Shown here: piece after piece, positions 46,223-59,351 of the stretch
Layout: the number at the start of each line of letters is the position of its first letter
Numbering within the stretch: the stretch's first letter is position 1
From: Aminobacter sp. AP02
GTDB lineage: Bacteria > Pseudomonadota > Alphaproteobacteria > Rhizobiales > Rhizobiaceae
Direction of reading: 5' to 3'
Assembly (NCBI RefSeq): GCF_003148805.1
Contig: NZ_QGGX01000006.1
Location: 235,614 to 299,613, forward strand
Length of the DNA stretch: 64,000 nucleotides
Notes under the pieces: model-generated
What the model was told of the DNA's origin: nothing
Seen by the model: only the letters and a program-made list of their open reading frames with translations
The model's database searches: none
Made by a program: the position numbers and the translations under genes

Positions 46223-46708
46223 ATGAGCCTGAAATCGATCACTCTCGACGAACTTCAGGCCAGCGTTGGCAAGGAGGTTGGCGTGTCGCCATGGCGCACG
46301 GTCACCCAGTTGATGATCGACCAGTTCGCCGATGCCACCGACGACCACCAGTTCATCCATTGCGACCCGGAACGGGCCGCCAAGGAAACGCCCTTCGGCG
46401 GCACCATCGCCCACGGTTTCCTGACCCTTTCGCTGCTTTCGGCCATGACCTTCGACACGCTTCCCTCGGTCGAAGGCGGCAGCATGGGTATCAACCAGGG
46501 TTTCGAGGAGCTGAAGTTCGTGGCTCCGGTGAAGACCGGGTCGCGTATCCGCACCCACTTCGTCCTGGCTGAGTTGAAGATCCGTCCCTCGGGCTGGATT
46601 CAGGCGACGCATGAGGTGACCATCGAGATCGAGAACTCGAAGAAGCCGGCGCTGACGGCACGCTGGCTGACGCTGACTTTTGTCGAGCCGGCGAGCGAAA
46701 CGGCCTAA
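46223..46708 (+). CDS. MaoC-like (R)-specific enoyl-CoA hydratase
   Basis: This 161-residue single hot-dog-fold MaoC dehydratase hydrates trans-2-enoyl-CoA to (R)-3-hydroxyacyl-CoA or a related reaction. The hydratase-2 motif is FADATDDHQFIHCDPERA with catalytic Asp and His, then FGGTIAHGFLTLSL. NodN and PhaJ belong to the same group. It stands 128 bases after the pump gene and may have its own promoter. A role in fatty-acid or polyhydroxyalkanoate precursor supply is possible. Confidence 0.9.
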   Translation: MSLKSITLDELQASVGKEVGVSPWRTVTQLMIDQFADATDDHQFIHCDPERAAKETPFGGTIAHGFLTLSLLSAMTFDTLPSVEGGSMGINQGFEELKFVAPVKTGSRIRTHFVLAELKIRPSGWIQATHEVTIEIENSKKPALTARWLTLTFVEPASETA

Positions 46709-46820
46709 GCATCCCTCGTCAGCGTATAGCCTTGAAGAGCTAACTCGCTTGCCTTGCCGCCTTTTGGAGGCACGTATAAAGTCGCCGGCTTCGAGTGCGT
46801 GAAGTCAACAGGGCGTAACC

Positions 46821-47465
46821 GTGTCCAGCATTGCCGCAAACAGACGTGGGCTTCACAAGGCCGAACTCAGGGCCGAACTGGTAGCAGCCGCCCATGCGCT
46901 GGTGCGGGAAGAAGGCTATGAGGGCCTGACGATCCGCAAGCTTGCGACGCGGGTCGGCTATGCTCCCATGTCGGTCTATTCCTACTTCGCCGACAAGCAG
47001 GAAATCCTGCTGGCGCTGGCCGAGGATGCCTTCGCCGACCTGGCGCGGCGGATGCGGCACAACCAGCCTCGCGATCCACTCGAAGCGGTCCACGCAGCGC
47101 TTACCGAATATGCTGAGTTCGGACTTGGCAATCCGAATGAATACCGGACCGTATTCATGACCGAGAAGCAGAAACCGCCGGTTGGAAAGACCTTCGCCGA
47201 GATGGAACGAGGCAACCCGGCATTCCAGGTCATCCTGGAGCGGGTTGAAGCATGCATCTTGGCTGGCAAGCTGAAGGGTGACGCCCGTGCCATCGCCACG
47301 GCCCTGTGGACAGTGGCCCACGGGGCGATCTCGCTGCTGATCACGTTTCCCTTCTATCCCTTCGGCGATCCCAAAGCCTATGTGATGCGTATCGGCGATC
47401 TCGCCCTGGCCGGACTGGCCGCAGGCGAGACGGCTCCGCTCACGGACGAACCCGGCCATTGTTAG
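46821..47465 (+). CDS. TetR/AcrR-family transcriptional regulator
   Basis: This 214-residue one-component repressor has an N-terminal HTH (LTIRKLATRVGYAPMSVYSYF near 36-56) and an all-helical ligand-binding domain, with GAISLLITFPFY forming part of the dimer or pocket. The start is GTG at 46821 with a weak AGGGCG site. Two perfect palindromes directly downstream are candidate operators. It may control the RND operon, but no such palindrome lies in front of that operon. Confidence 0.88.
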   Translation: MSSIAANRRGLHKAELRAELVAAAHALVREEGYEGLTIRKLATRVGYAPMSVYSYFADKQEILLALAEDAFADLARRMRHNQPRDPLEAVHAALTEYAEFGLGNPNEYRTVFMTEKQKPPVGKTFAEMERGNPAFQVILERVEACILAGKLKGDARAIATALWTVAHGAISLLITFPFYPFGDPKAYVMRIGDLALAGLAAGETAPLTDEPGHC

Positions 47466-47506
47466 AGCCTGCCGGGTAGCATTCAGTGCCTGAAAAAACA
47501 AAAGAT

Positions 47507-47520
47507 CCGTACGCGTACGG
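47507..47520. promoter_or_regulatory. Palindrome 1, candidate TetR operator
   Basis: CCGTACGCGTACGG is a perfect 14-base palindrome 90 bases upstream of the small secreted-protein gene and 42 bases after the TetR stop. It differs from palindrome 2 only at the two central bases. Confidence 0.68.
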
Positions 47521-47567
47521 CTAATTTCCTTGCAATGCGCAAGGTGCGGCCGTATCTGTAAGTTATC

Positions 47568-47581
47568 CCGTACATGTACGG
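47568..47581. promoter_or_regulatory. Palindrome 2, candidate TetR operator
   Basis: CCGTACATGTACGG is a perfect 14-base palindrome ending 22 bases before the ATG at 47604. Centre-to-centre distance to palindrome 1 is 61 bases, and a possible promoter lies between them. Confidence 0.68.
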
Positions 47582-47603
47582 TAAGGTTTTACGGAGATGG
47601 ACA

Positions 47604-47843
47604 ATGCGACGGACGATTCTGGCGCTCGCGGCGATGCTCGCGACGAGCGGCCTTGCAATGGCAAAAGACACGCACAACACGGCGCCTGTGCCGACAGGGT
47701 GCAGCGCAACGATGTCCAAGCAGAAAGTCGACTGTGCCACGACAGGTTCGATCAAGCAGCGCAGTGCGGTCCCCACCAAGGATGGCGAAACTCCGCGGCT
47801 CGGCTTCGACATGAACCCGTGGATCGTGCCGCCTTACTATTGA
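47604..47843 (+). CDS. Small secreted protein, palindrome-controlled
   Basis: This 79-residue protein has a Sec signal (MRRTILALAAMLATSGLAMA, cut near residue 20). The mature 59 residues contain two Cys (TGCSAT and DCAT) that could form a disulfide, and a conserved-looking tail GFDMNPWIVPPYY. ACGGAG lies nine bases upstream. No known family was recognised. The two flanking palindromes suggest tight control, probably by the neighbouring TetR protein. Confidence 0.78.
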   Translation: MRRTILALAAMLATSGLAMAKDTHNTAPVPTGCSATMSKQKVDCATTGSIKQRSAVPTKDGETPRLGFDMNPWIVPPYY

Positions 47844-47864
47844 GTTTCTGGCGGGCTTCACGGC

Positions 47865-47890
47865 AAAAGCCGCCTGAAAGGGCGGCTTTT
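47865..47890. terminator. Bidirectional terminator
   Basis: AAAAGCCGCC (47865-47874) and GGCGGCTTTT (47881-47890) form a perfect 10-bp stem with a 6-base loop. A/T ends on both sides let it stop the small-protein transcript (plus) and the sox operon (minus). Confidence 0.9.
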
Positions 47891-47910
47891 GTGCAACTAA
47901 AGCTGGGGGA

Positions 47911-51712
<3,802 letters not shown>

Positions 51713-51713
<1 letters not shown>

Positions 51714-52093
51714 CATGCCTCTCCCTTGGTCGAGCGCTTGGCCTTGGGCTTCACGTTCAGTTGGTCTGGTGGACGGTTCGCCCAGGCAGCGGGACCATGT
51801 TCGCTCGACAATTTCGAAATGTCGGGTTTCGGCTCGCCGGCCTTGTAGGTCAACAGAAACCTGTCGGTGATGGTGTCACGGGCGGCGTTGAAGAAGCGCG
51901 CGCAGCCATGGATATGGCGCCAGCGCTCGAAGATGACGCCCTTTGGATTCGAGCGGATGAAGAAGAATTTTTCGAAATCCTCATCGCTTTCGGCAGCGAT
52001 GTCAGTCGATCGGGCGATATGGGCCTCGCCGGCGTTGCGGAATTCGAGCTCTGGGCGCTCTTCCTCGCAGTAGGGGCAGTGAATGAGAAGCAT
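51713..52093 (-). CDS. soxD: Sarcosine oxidase delta subunit
   Basis: This small zinc-binding subunit of 126 residues has CPYC at residues 6-9 (MLLIHCPYCEEERPELEF) and the conserved HIHGCARFFNAARDT. It runs about 20-30 residues longer than many delta subunits, the extra being a Lys-rich C-terminal tail. The stop overlaps the soxA start. It lies 11 bases after the DUF2511-like gene. Confidence 0.94.
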
Positions 52094-52104
52094 CTGGATG
52101 ATCC

Positions 52105-52539
52105 CTAGAGTTCGCCGGGGCCGATTTGAGTGCCTTGCGGTTGGTCGCAAAGCCTTTCGCCAAGCGCCGCGAACGGCGCCACCCGCTTGATCAGCGCTTC
52201 CACCGTATCGACGGGCAAGAACAGATCTCGGTTGGCGATGTTGAAAAAGGTGAGTTCGAACGGATTGACCGTAACGATGACGTGCCGCGGCTTTTGCGGC
52301 TCCGGGTTGTCGCCGTCGCCTGCCGGATCCTCGACAAACGACACGACCCTGGCACCGCCGCTCCACACGCAGGCCAAGGTGCCCGAGGCAACCGAAAACG
52401 GCCATTCGCCCTCATTGCCGGCGCGGCTTATCTTCTGGAGCCGCACCTCGCTCATGTCCGGCATGTGGAACAATCCCCTCTCGCCCGCGAGCACGAGGGG
52501 GGTAACCACAGCAGCCATGGTCACGGCCAGCATCGCCAT
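52105..52539 (-). CDS. Secreted DUF2511 (YebY)-like protein inside the sox operon
   Basis: This 144-residue protein has a signal-like N-terminus (MAMLAVTMAAVVTPLVLAGE, cut around 19). The mature EWPFSVASGTLACVW segment and a C-terminal ERLCDQPQG recall the YebY/DUF2511 family; the two Cys could form a disulfide. YebY has been linked to copper handling in E. coli, but no metal residues were recognised here. It is inserted between the cupin and soxD genes on the same strand. Family assignment is tentative. Confidence 0.65.
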   Translation of the reverse strand: MAMLAVTMAAVVTPLVLAGERGLFHMPDMSEVRLQKISRAGNEGEWPFSVASGTLACVWSGGARVVSFVEDPAGDGDNPEPQKPRHVIVTVNPFELTFFNIANRDLFLPVDTVEALIKRVAPFAALGERLCDQPQGTQIGPGEL

Positions 52540-52628
52540 CAGCGCGCCATATCCCCGGCCGCCGCTTCACCAGCGGCGCGGAACTGACAACGAAGGCAAC
52601 GCAGCGTGCGCATCGAGACTGTCTTTCC

Positions 52629-52985
52629 TCAGATCCTGGACTTGACCGCGGCAGTAGCTGGATCGCCGGTATTGGGCACACCGGCCGGCTCGATCAAAAG
52701 CAGATGCGTTTCTTCCTCGGCAAGCGGGCAATGTTCGACGCCTTTGGGCACGACATAGAGTTCGCCAGGCCCGAGGACGACATCGCCTTCCCTCATCTGG
52801 ATTCGCAGCCGGCCCTTGAGCACGAGAAAGAAGTCGTCGGTGTCGGGATGCGAATGCCAGTTGAACTCGCCCTTTACCTTGACGACCATGATGTCGTTGC
52901 CGTTGAAACCGGAAACGATCTTGGGCGACCAGCGCTCGGAAAAGAGCGACAGCTTTTCAGCGAGATTGACTGCCTTTTCGGACAT
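52629..52985 (-). CDS. Cupin-domain protein in the sox operon
   Basis: This 118-residue single-domain cupin has metal-binding motif 1 at GEFNWHSHPDTDDFFLVLKG (His, His, Glu/Asp set) and motif 2 at YVVPKGVEHCPLAEE. It may be a metal-dependent enzyme or a small ligand sensor. It lies 13 bases after soxB and before the DUF2511-like gene, where soxD would usually be expected. Confidence 0.87.
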   Translation of the reverse strand: MSEKAVNLAEKLSLFSERWSPKIVSGFNGNDIMVVKVKGEFNWHSHPDTDDFFLVLKGRLRIQMREGDVVLGPGELYVVPKGVEHCPLAEEETHLLLIEPAGVPNTGDPATAAVKSRI

Positions 52986-52998
52986 CCCTGTGGCCCCC

Positions 52999-54252
52999 TC
53001 AGTGCGCTACGGCGGCCGCCGCGGCCTCGTCGATCAGACGGCCGGTGCGGAAGCGCTCGATGGTGAAGGGCGCGTTGATCGGGTGCGGTTCGTCGCGGGC
53101 GATGGTGTGGGCAAACACGTTGCCCGACCCAGGCGTCGCCTTGAACCCGCCAGTGCCCCAGCCGCAATTGACGTAGAGGCCGGGCACAGGCGTCTTGGCC
53201 AGGATCGGCGAACGGTCGGGCGTGACGTCGACGATGCCGCCCCACGAACGCAGCATCTTCATGCGCGTGAACATCGGGAACATCTCGCAGATGGCGTCGA
53301 GCGTGTGGTTGATGATGTGAAGGCCGCCGGTTTGCGAATAAGAGATGTACTGGTCGGTGCCGGCGCCGATGACCAGTTCGCCCTTGTCGGACTGCGAGAT
53401 ATAGGCGTGCACGGTGTTTGACATGACGACGCAGGGGAACACCGGCTTGACCGGTTCAGACACCAGCGCTTGCAGCGGGTAGCTTTCGAGCGGCATGCGC
53501 ACGCCGGCCATGTTCATGATCACCGAGGTGTGGCCGGCGGCAACGACGCCGACCTTCTTGGCGCCGATGAAGCCCTTCGAGGTTTCGACGCCCGAAACGC
53601 GGCCGTCGGGCGTGCGGCGCACGCCTGTCACTTCGCAGTTCTGGATGATGTGCACGCCGCGATCGGAGGCGCCACGGGCATAACCCCAGGCGACCGCGTC
53701 GTGGCGCGCCGTGCCGCCGCGGCGCTGCAATGCTGCACCGACTACGGGATAGCGCGCCGAGGCCGAGATGTTCAGCGGCGGGCAGAAGTCCTTGGCCTGC
53801 TCCGGCGTCAGCCATTCATTGTCGATGCCGTTCAGCCGGTTAGCGTGCACATGACGCTTCAGCACCTGTACGTCATGGACGTTGTGGGCCAGCATCATGA
53901 CGCCGCGCGCCGAATACATGACGTTGTAGTTGAGGTCCTGGCTAAGGCCGTCCCACAGCTTCAAGGCGTGGTCGTAGATGCCAGCCGATTCGTCATAGAG
54001 ATAGTTGGAGCGGATGATGGTGGTGTTGCGGCCGGTGTTGCCGCCGCCGAGCCAGCCCTTTTCCAGCACCGCCACATTGGTGATGCCATGCTCCTTGGCG
54101 AGATAATAGGCGGTTGCAAGGCCGTGGCCGCCGGCGCCGACGATGATGACGTCGTATTCGCTCCTCGGCTCGGGCGAGGACCACTGTTCCTCCCAGCCCT
54201 TGTGGCCGCGCATCGCCTCTCGGGCTATGGCAAAAACCGAATATTTCCGCAT
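52999..54252 (-). CDS. soxB: Sarcosine oxidase beta subunit
   Basis: This 417-residue flavin subunit oxidises the C-N bond of sarcosine. The FAD motif is [18 protein letters not shown] (residues 35-52). The probable covalent FMN His is His184 in [18 protein letters not shown], the region that carries 8-alpha-FMN in characterised enzymes. [20 protein letters not shown] and [16 protein letters not shown] are diagnostic. The ATG at 54252 begins [20 protein letters not shown], typical of the family. It is the first gene of the operon and divergent from an SDR gene. Confidence 0.96.
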   Translation of the reverse strand: MRKYSVFAIAREAMRGHKGWEEQWSSPEPRSEYDVIIVGAGGHGLATAYYLAKEHGITNVAVLEKGWLGGGNTGRNTTIIRSNYLYDESAGIYDHALKLWDGLSQDLNYNVMYSARGVMMLAHNVHDVQVLKRHVHANRLNGIDNEWLTPEQAKDFCPPLNISASARYPVVGAALQRRGGTARHDAVAWGYARGASDRGVHIIQNCEVTGVRRTPDGRVSGVETSKGFIGAKKVGVVAAGHTSVIMNMAGVRMPLESYPLQALVSEPVKPVFPCVVMSNTVHAYISQSDKGELVIGAGTDQYISYSQTGGLHIINHTLDAICEMFPMFTRMKMLRSWGGIVDVTPDRSPILAKTPVPGLYVNCGWGTGGFKATPGSGNVFAHTIARDEPHPINAPFTIERFRTGRLIDEAAAAAVAH

Positions 54253-54467
54253 TGTTTCAGGGCCTCGCAGATGCCGCAAGCTTAAGAGCGCGAGGTGTAG
54301 CACTAGCGAAATCCAACCACCAGCCTTGCACTGTTTGCGACGGCGCCTGCCGTTTTGCGCCGCCGGCTCGTGCGGCGTGTATCGGGTGGCGGGCGATCCG
54401 GCGAATTGCGAGTGATGCGACCAGGCCAGCGGATGCCCATTGGCTGAACGTGCATGGAGCAAGAACG

Positions 54468-55226
54468 ATGTTTGGATTGAACGGAAAAGTGGCGATCATC
54501 ACCGGGGCTAGCTCGGGAATTGGCCGCGCAACGGCAAGGCTGTTTGCCGACCAGGGTGCCAAGGTGGTGCTTGCGGGGCGACGGGCAGCCGAACTCGATG
54601 CGGTTGCGGCAGAAATAGCCATGACTGGCAGCGAAGCGGTAACGCTCAACGGAGACGTCAAGGACGAGGCCTTCGCGCGAGAACTTGTCGAGCTGGCAGT
54701 TGGTGAATTCGGTGGGCTCGACATAGCCTTCAACAATGTCGGCCTGGTCGGCGAAATGGGTCCCATCACCGAGCTTTCGCTCGCAAGCTGGAACGACGCG
54801 GTGGAAACAAACCTCACCAGCGCCTATCTCGGCGCCAAATACCAGCTGCCGGCTATGCTTGAGCGCGGAGGCGGTTCGCTGATATTCACCTCCACCTTCG
54901 TTGGTCATACGGTCGGCATGCCGGGCATGGCCGCCTATGCCGCGTCTAAGGCAGGCTTGATCGGCCTGACCCAGGTGCTGGCTGCGGAATATGGCTCGCA
55001 GGGCATCCGCGTGAACGCGCTGCTGCCCGGCGGCACCGACACGCCAATGGCAACGTTCAAGACGGCCGACGAGCGCAAATTCGTCGAAGGGCTGCACGCC
55101 CTGAAACGTATTGCCCAGCCCGAAGAAATCGCGCGCTCGGCCCTCTATCTTGCCTCCGAAGCGTCAAGCTTCACCACCGGCGCGGCCTTGCTCGCCGATG
55201 GTGGAGTTTCGATCAATCGGCTCTGA
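54468..55226 (+). CDS. SDR-family oxidoreductase
   Basis: This 252-residue classical SDR is NAD(P)-dependent. Cofactor motif TGASSGIG (13-20), GRR after strand 2 suggests NADP, NNVG motif, catalytic Ser in FTSTF, YxxxK as YAASK, and a C-terminal [10 protein letters not shown] ribosome site ATGGAGC lies 10-13 bases before the ATG. It is divergent from soxB across a 215-base gap and otherwise alone. Substrate unknown. Confidence 0.9.
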   Translation: MFGLNGKVAIITGASSGIGRATARLFADQGAKVVLAGRRAAELDAVAAEIAMTGSEAVTLNGDVKDEAFARELVELAVGEFGGLDIAFNNVGLVGEMGPITELSLASWNDAVETNLTSAYLGAKYQLPAMLERGGGSLIFTSTFVGHTVGMPGMAAYAASKAGLIGLTQVLAAEYGSQGIRVNALLPGGTDTPMATFKTADERKFVEGLHALKRIAQPEEIARSALYLASEASSFTTGAALLADGGVSINRL

Positions 55227-55235
55227 TCGAGTGCC

Positions 55236-56450
55236 TCAGGCCGCGCCGAGGCGCGCGGCCTTCATGTTGGGCAGGAAGATCGTCAGCAGGCCCAGCATCG
55301 GCAGGAACGAGCAGAGCTTGAAGACGTATTCGATGCCCCGCGCGTCGGCCACCACACCCAGCACGGCGGCGGCAATGCCGCCGATGCCGAAGGCGAAGCC
55401 GAAGAAGATGCCGGCGATGAGGCCCACACGTCCCGGCACCAGCTCCTGCGCGAAGACGACGATCGCCGAGAAGGCGGATGCCAGAATCAGGCCGATGAGC
55501 ACGGTCAGTACCTTGGTCCAGAACAGGTCGGCATAGGGCAGCATCAGCGTGAACGGCAACACGCCGAGGATCGAGAACCAGATCACCGTCTTGGCGCCGA
55601 AGCGGTCGCCGATCGGGCCGCCGAGGAAGGTACCGAGTGCGGCTGAGCCGAGGAAAAGGAACAACAGGTACTGCGATTCCTGCACCGATACGCCGAAGCG
55701 CTCGATGACGTAGAAGGTGTAATAGCTCGACAGGCTGGCAGTGTAGGCCTGCTTGGAGCAAACGAGGATGGCGAGCACCACGAGCGCGCTCATGACCTTC
55801 TTGCGCGGCAGCGGGTTGAACAGCGTCGGCGCCGCGCGCTTGGCGCTGCTGACGATGTGGCGGCTGTACCAGAAGCTGACGCGGATCAGCACGACGATGC
55901 CGACCATCGCGCCGATCGAGAACCAGGCGATACCGCCCTGCCCCAATGGAATGACGATGAAAGCGGCGAGCAGCGGCCCGAGCGCCGAGCCGAAATTGCC
56001 ACCGACCTGGAACAGCGACTGCGCCAGGCCGAAGCGGCCGCCCGAGGCAAGGCGAGCCACGCGCGAGGATTCAGGATGGAAGATTGCCGAGCCGAGGCCG
56101 ACGAAGGCAGAGCCGACAAGCAGCATCGAATAGCTGTGGGCGAAGGCCAGCGTCAGGAGGCCGATCAATGTCAGGCACATGCCGACGGGCAGCGAAAACG
56201 GCAGCGGCTTCTTGTCTGTGTACATGCCGATGACTGGCTGCAGCAGCGACGCCGTAACCTGGAAGGTCGTGGTCAGGAGGCCGATCTGCCAGAAATCGAG
56301 ATGATAGTCGTTCTTCAGCATCGGATAGAGCGACGAGATCAGCGACTGCATGACGTCGTTGAGGAAATGGCTGAAGCTGACCGCGAGAAGGATCGCCAGC
56401 ACCGTGCCATCGGCGGAAGACGAACGGGCAGGCATGGCGGTATCAGTCAC
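55236..56450 (-). CDS. MFS transporter, fosmidomycin-resistance (Fsr) type
   Basis: This 404-residue exporter of the major facilitator superfamily has about 12 helices. The first loop HFLNDVMQSLISSLYPML and QPVIGMYTDKKPLPFSLPVG are strongly Fsr-like. Start is uncertain: a GTG at 56450 has CGGAG seven bases upstream and is chosen; ATGs at 56489 and 56435 are alternatives. It converges on the SDR gene with nine bases between stops and is downstream of an AraC regulator on the same strand. Real substrates of Fsr homologues vary. Confidence 0.87.
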   Translation of the reverse strand: MTDTAMPARSSSADGTVLAILLAVSFSHFLNDVMQSLISSLYPMLKNDYHLDFWQIGLLTTTFQVTASLLQPVIGMYTDKKPLPFSLPVGMCLTLIGLLTLAFAHSYSMLLVGSAFVGLGSAIFHPESSRVARLASGGRFGLAQSLFQVGGNFGSALGPLLAAFIVIPLGQGGIAWFSIGAMVGIVVLIRVSFWYSRHIVSSAKRAAPTLFNPLPRKKVMSALVVLAILVCSKQAYTASLSSYYTFYVIERFGVSVQESQYLLFLFLGSAALGTFLGGPIGDRFGAKTVIWFSILGVLPFTLMLPYADLFWTKVLTVLIGLILASAFSAIVVFAQELVPGRVGLIAGIFFGFAFGIGGIAAAVLGVVADARGIEYVFKLCSFLPMLGLLTIFLPNMKAARLGAA

Positions 56451-56545
56451 GGCATAACTCCGGGCGCATTTCAAGGGACAGGCTGACATAGACCCGCGCG
56501 GCGCGGCTTTCATGGTGCACGCTGCGGTACTGTACGGTCCAGTAG

Positions 56546-57373
56546 TCAGCCCCTGTTGGCGCCCGCCAGGGCTGCGAAGCGGCCCGGCGTGATGCCGAAG
56601 CGGGCACGGAAATGACGCGTCATATGGCTCTGGTCGGCGAAGCCCGACGCCGCCGCAGCTTCGGCAAGCCCCTCGCCCGCTGCCATGCGCGAGCGCGCGT
56701 TCGCCAGCCTGCGCCCGACGAGATAGCGGTGCGGCGAGGTGCCAAGGAGCCGGCGGAAAGCGCGGGAAAGTTCGAAGCGATCGAGGCCGGTGACGCGCTC
56801 GAGGTCGTCGGAGGTTACCGTCCGGTCGAACTCCTCGGCAAGAAACGAGCGTGCCTTCGCCACCTGCTCCATCGGCATCGATGCAGCATGCACCGGCCCG
56901 GCGTCGTCGCCGCGCCGGGCAAGATGGGCGGCGACATCGGCTATGAAGGCATCGGCGTGCAGCGGCTCCATAGCGTTGGGAAAATCGGAGAAGGCATCGC
57001 CGATCAGCGCGGCGAGTTGGGCATCGCGCTCGACCACGCCAGGCACGAAGGGCAGCAGGCTTTCGCGCCCGAGTGCCCGGCAGATCAGCCAGGGCTCGAT
57101 GTAGAGCATGCGGTAGGAAAAGCCCTCGGGCGCCCCGGCATGGCCGTCATGGACCTCGTCGGGGTGGATGACCATGCATTCGTCCTTGACGCTGACCCGG
57201 TCGCTGCCGCGATAGCGGAAGGCCTGCGCGCCAGACAGCGTGTGGCCGACGGCATAGGTCTCGTGGCGATGCGGGTCGTAGGCATGGCCGCCGAAACGCG
57301 CGACGAGGCGCTGCAGCCCGTGGACCGGTTCGTCGGTGGCAATGAAGTCCTTGGTCTTCAAAACGGGATTCAT
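56546..57373 (-). CDS. AraC-family transcriptional regulator
   Basis: This 275-residue regulator has an N-terminal cupin-like sensor (ARFGGHAYDPHRHETYAVG, metal/ligand-type His residues) and a C-terminal pair of AraC helix-turn-helix motifs (DLERVTGLDRFELSRAFRRL and AAAASGFADQSHMTRHFRAR). It is just upstream of the Fsr-type exporter gene on the same strand (95 bases) and divergent from the DUF2000 gene, so both are likely targets. Confidence 0.9.
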   Translation of the reverse strand: MNPVLKTKDFIATDEPVHGLQRLVARFGGHAYDPHRHETYAVGHTLSGAQAFRYRGSDRVSVKDECMVIHPDEVHDGHAGAPEGFSYRMLYIEPWLICRALGRESLLPFVPGVVERDAQLAALIGDAFSDFPNAMEPLHADAFIADVAAHLARRGDDAGPVHAASMPMEQVAKARSFLAEEFDRTVTSDDLERVTGLDRFELSRAFRRLLGTSPHRYLVGRRLANARSRMAAGEGLAEAAAASGFADQSHMTRHFRARFGITPGRFAALAGANRG

Positions 57374-57464
57374 CAAAGCTGTTCCGCGCTGCCTTCGGCG
57401 CAAATGTCATGGGCCTTGCACAAACGTTCAAGACCTTTGGCGCCCGGGACGGCTAGATCGGCGC

Positions 57465-57875
57465 ATGATGTACCCGACAAAGACCGCCCTCATCCTCCTC
57501 GACGAACTCGCCGCCTGGCAGAAGGTGAATGTCGCAGCCTTCCTGACCGGCGGGCTGATGCACGGCTATCCGGAAATGGCCGGCGAACCCTATCGCGACG
57601 GTAACAACAATTTCTACCTCGCCATGATCCGCGAGCCGGTCTTCGTCTATGGCGCCGACAGCAGCACGATCAGGCGCACCTATGAGCGGGCGCGCTCGCG
57701 CGGCATGGCGTTCTCGATCTACACGCGGCCGCTGTTCGTCACGAGCAACGATGCCGACAACCGGGCATCCGTTGCAGCTACCCCCGCGGCCGAACTTGAC
57801 ATCGTCGGGCTCGGCCTGCACGGCGAACGCAAGTTAGTCGACAAGATCGTCAACGGCCTGAAGTTTTTGGCCTAG
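57465..57875 (+). CDS. DUF2000 family protein
   Basis: This 136-residue protein of the DUF2000 family, a peptidyl-tRNA-hydrolase-2-like fold, has the core KTALILLDELAAWQKVNVAAF and YLAMIREPVFVYGAD. No catalytic residues could be assigned. It is divergent from the AraC regulator with 91 bases between, and such genes often sit next to AraC regulators. The start is one of two adjacent ATGs (57465 or 57468). Confidence 0.83.
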   Translation: MMYPTKTALILLDELAAWQKVNVAAFLTGGLMHGYPEMAGEPYRDGNNNFYLAMIREPVFVYGADSSTIRRTYERARSRGMAFSIYTRPLFVTSNDADNRASVAATPAAELDIVGLGLHGERKLVDKIVNGLKFLA

Positions 57876-57876
57876 G

Positions 57877-57912
57877 GCAATCCCGGTAGACTCGTTTTCC
57901 GACCGGGATTGC
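57877..57912. terminator. Hairpin between DUF2000 and GH5 genes
   Basis: GCAATCCCGGT (57877-57887) and ACCGGGATTGC (57902-57912) are perfect 11-base inverted repeats with a 14-base loop, placed between converging stops. No T run follows, so termination is likely but not classical. Confidence 0.55.
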
Positions 57913-57925
57913 GTTGAGAGACAGC

Positions 57926-59110
57926 CTACTTGCCGGCCGCCAGCCGCCTGGAGATCGGCTCGAACTCGGTCGTCGACTTGCGCTTGACCGGATCGGGCTC
58001 GTTGTTATCCATCGCTTCCCAGTACTTCCAGTTCACCTTGCCGGCACCGAGCTCGTAGTCCATGCCGTCCCAGGCGTCCTCGCGGAAGCTGTAGAAGGCC
58101 CAGTGCAGTTTGTCCTCGTCGAGGTTTGTCAGGACGTCCTCGAGATACTGCTTGCAAAACGGCAGGCGACGCATGCATCCGAACTCGCCTGCTACGACAC
58201 GGTTGCGGGCGATGCCGCGGCTGTCGGCCCACTCGACCGGCTGGTCGAGATAGGCCCTGACCCGCTCGGCGTCCCATTTTTCCTCGCCCTCGCCATAAGG
58301 CACTTTTCCCGGATACCTGTATGGCTTCTCGCGCTTCATGTTGGGCGCGCTGGTGGCAGCATACGGCTCGTACATATGGAATGAGTAGAGCACGCGCTCA
58401 TCGGTGAGCTTGGCCGGCCAGTAGGAAAACGCGTCTGCGGCAGCATACCAGCCGGCATCGGCCATGACCGGCGTTGCTGGATCGACCTCGCGGATCGCCT
58501 TGATCACGGTCTGGTAGAACTCAGGCAAGTCGCGGGCGCTGCCGGCATTGTTGGTGTACCAGGATCGCATTTCGGCGATTGACGCGTGCTCGGCGAGCCC
58601 GCCCTCTTTTTCCGGCGCCGGCTCGTTGACGATGTTGTAGGCCGCGACCGCGGGATGATCCTTCAGTTCGGCGGCAAGATCGCGCCAGAAGGCTGCGGCC
58701 TGCTCCCAATAGGCCTTGTCCTGCCACAGGCGGCCATCGAACTTCTTGTCGTTGTTTTGCGCCCAGCGCATGCCTGGCAGCGACAATGGCGCGATCACTA
58801 CCTTGAGCCCGGCCTTGTCGGCCCGGTCGAGAACCGCCTTGAGCGTCGCGACGTCCGCAGCGACCAGACCCTCGTATTTGTCGACCGTTCCGATCAGGAA
58901 GTCGCGCTTCTCCGGCTTCCACTTGTCGTAGGAGAGCCGCACCCAGCTCGCGCCATAGCCGCGCAAGGCGTCGAAATAGGCTTGGGTTGGCGGCAAGCGG
59001 TTGAAACTGTTGCCGCCATGCTGGGGCGCATCCCAGAAATGGATGAGATCGGCGGCGTGTGCCTGCGGCGCGGCCGCGGCCAGCGCGAAGGCAACGAGAA
59101 TCGAACGCAT
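57926..59110 (-). CDS. Secreted glycoside hydrolase family 5 protein
   Basis: This 394-residue retaining glycosidase of clan GH-A, family 5, probably acts as an endo-beta-glucanase or mannanase. It has a Sec signal ([19 protein letters not shown], cut near 19). The acid/base Glu is in [13 protein letters not shown] near residue 160, and the nucleophile Glu in [11 protein letters not shown] near 316. [10 protein letters not shown] marks the early conserved Arg. ATG at 59110 is used; the longer frame to 59197 lacks a signal-peptide start. The gene is alone. A role in cellulose trimming at the cell or plant surface is possible, but no bcs genes are near. Confidence 0.88.
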   Translation of the reverse strand: MRSILVAFALAAAAPQAHAADLIHFWDAPQHGGNSFNRLPPTQAYFDALRGYGASWVRLSYDKWKPEKRDFLIGTVDKYEGLVAADVATLKAVLDRADKAGLKVVIAPLSLPGMRWAQNNDKKFDGRLWQDKAYWEQAAAFWRDLAAELKDHPAVAAYNIVNEPAPEKEGGLAEHASIAEMRSWYTNNAGSARDLPEFYQTVIKAIREVDPATPVMADAGWYAAADAFSYWPAKLTDERVLYSFHMYEPYAATSAPNMKREKPYRYPGKVPYGEGEEKWDAERVRAYLDQPVEWADSRGIARNRVVAGEFGCMRRLPFCKQYLEDVLTNLDEDKLHWAFYSFREDAWDGMDYELGAGKVNWKYWEAMDNNEPDPVKRKSTTEFEPISRRLAAGK

Positions 59111-59351
59111 GAGAATTACCTTGCAGATTGGGAACGGGCGTGGGATCGCTTGGTCTCCAACAAATGAGGCTAAAGTGGGCTCCCCTGACGGGCACATTTT
59201 AGGTCAACCTCAGGAAATGCGGCCTTTGTGGTGGACAAGCAGACCTGATTCTGCTATCAGCCGCCCACAATTCGCGGTGGAAACCATCGCGGAGGCATCG
59301 CGGCTATGGCCGCTAGCCTTAGGATTTCGAACCCGAAAGACAGGATCACAC

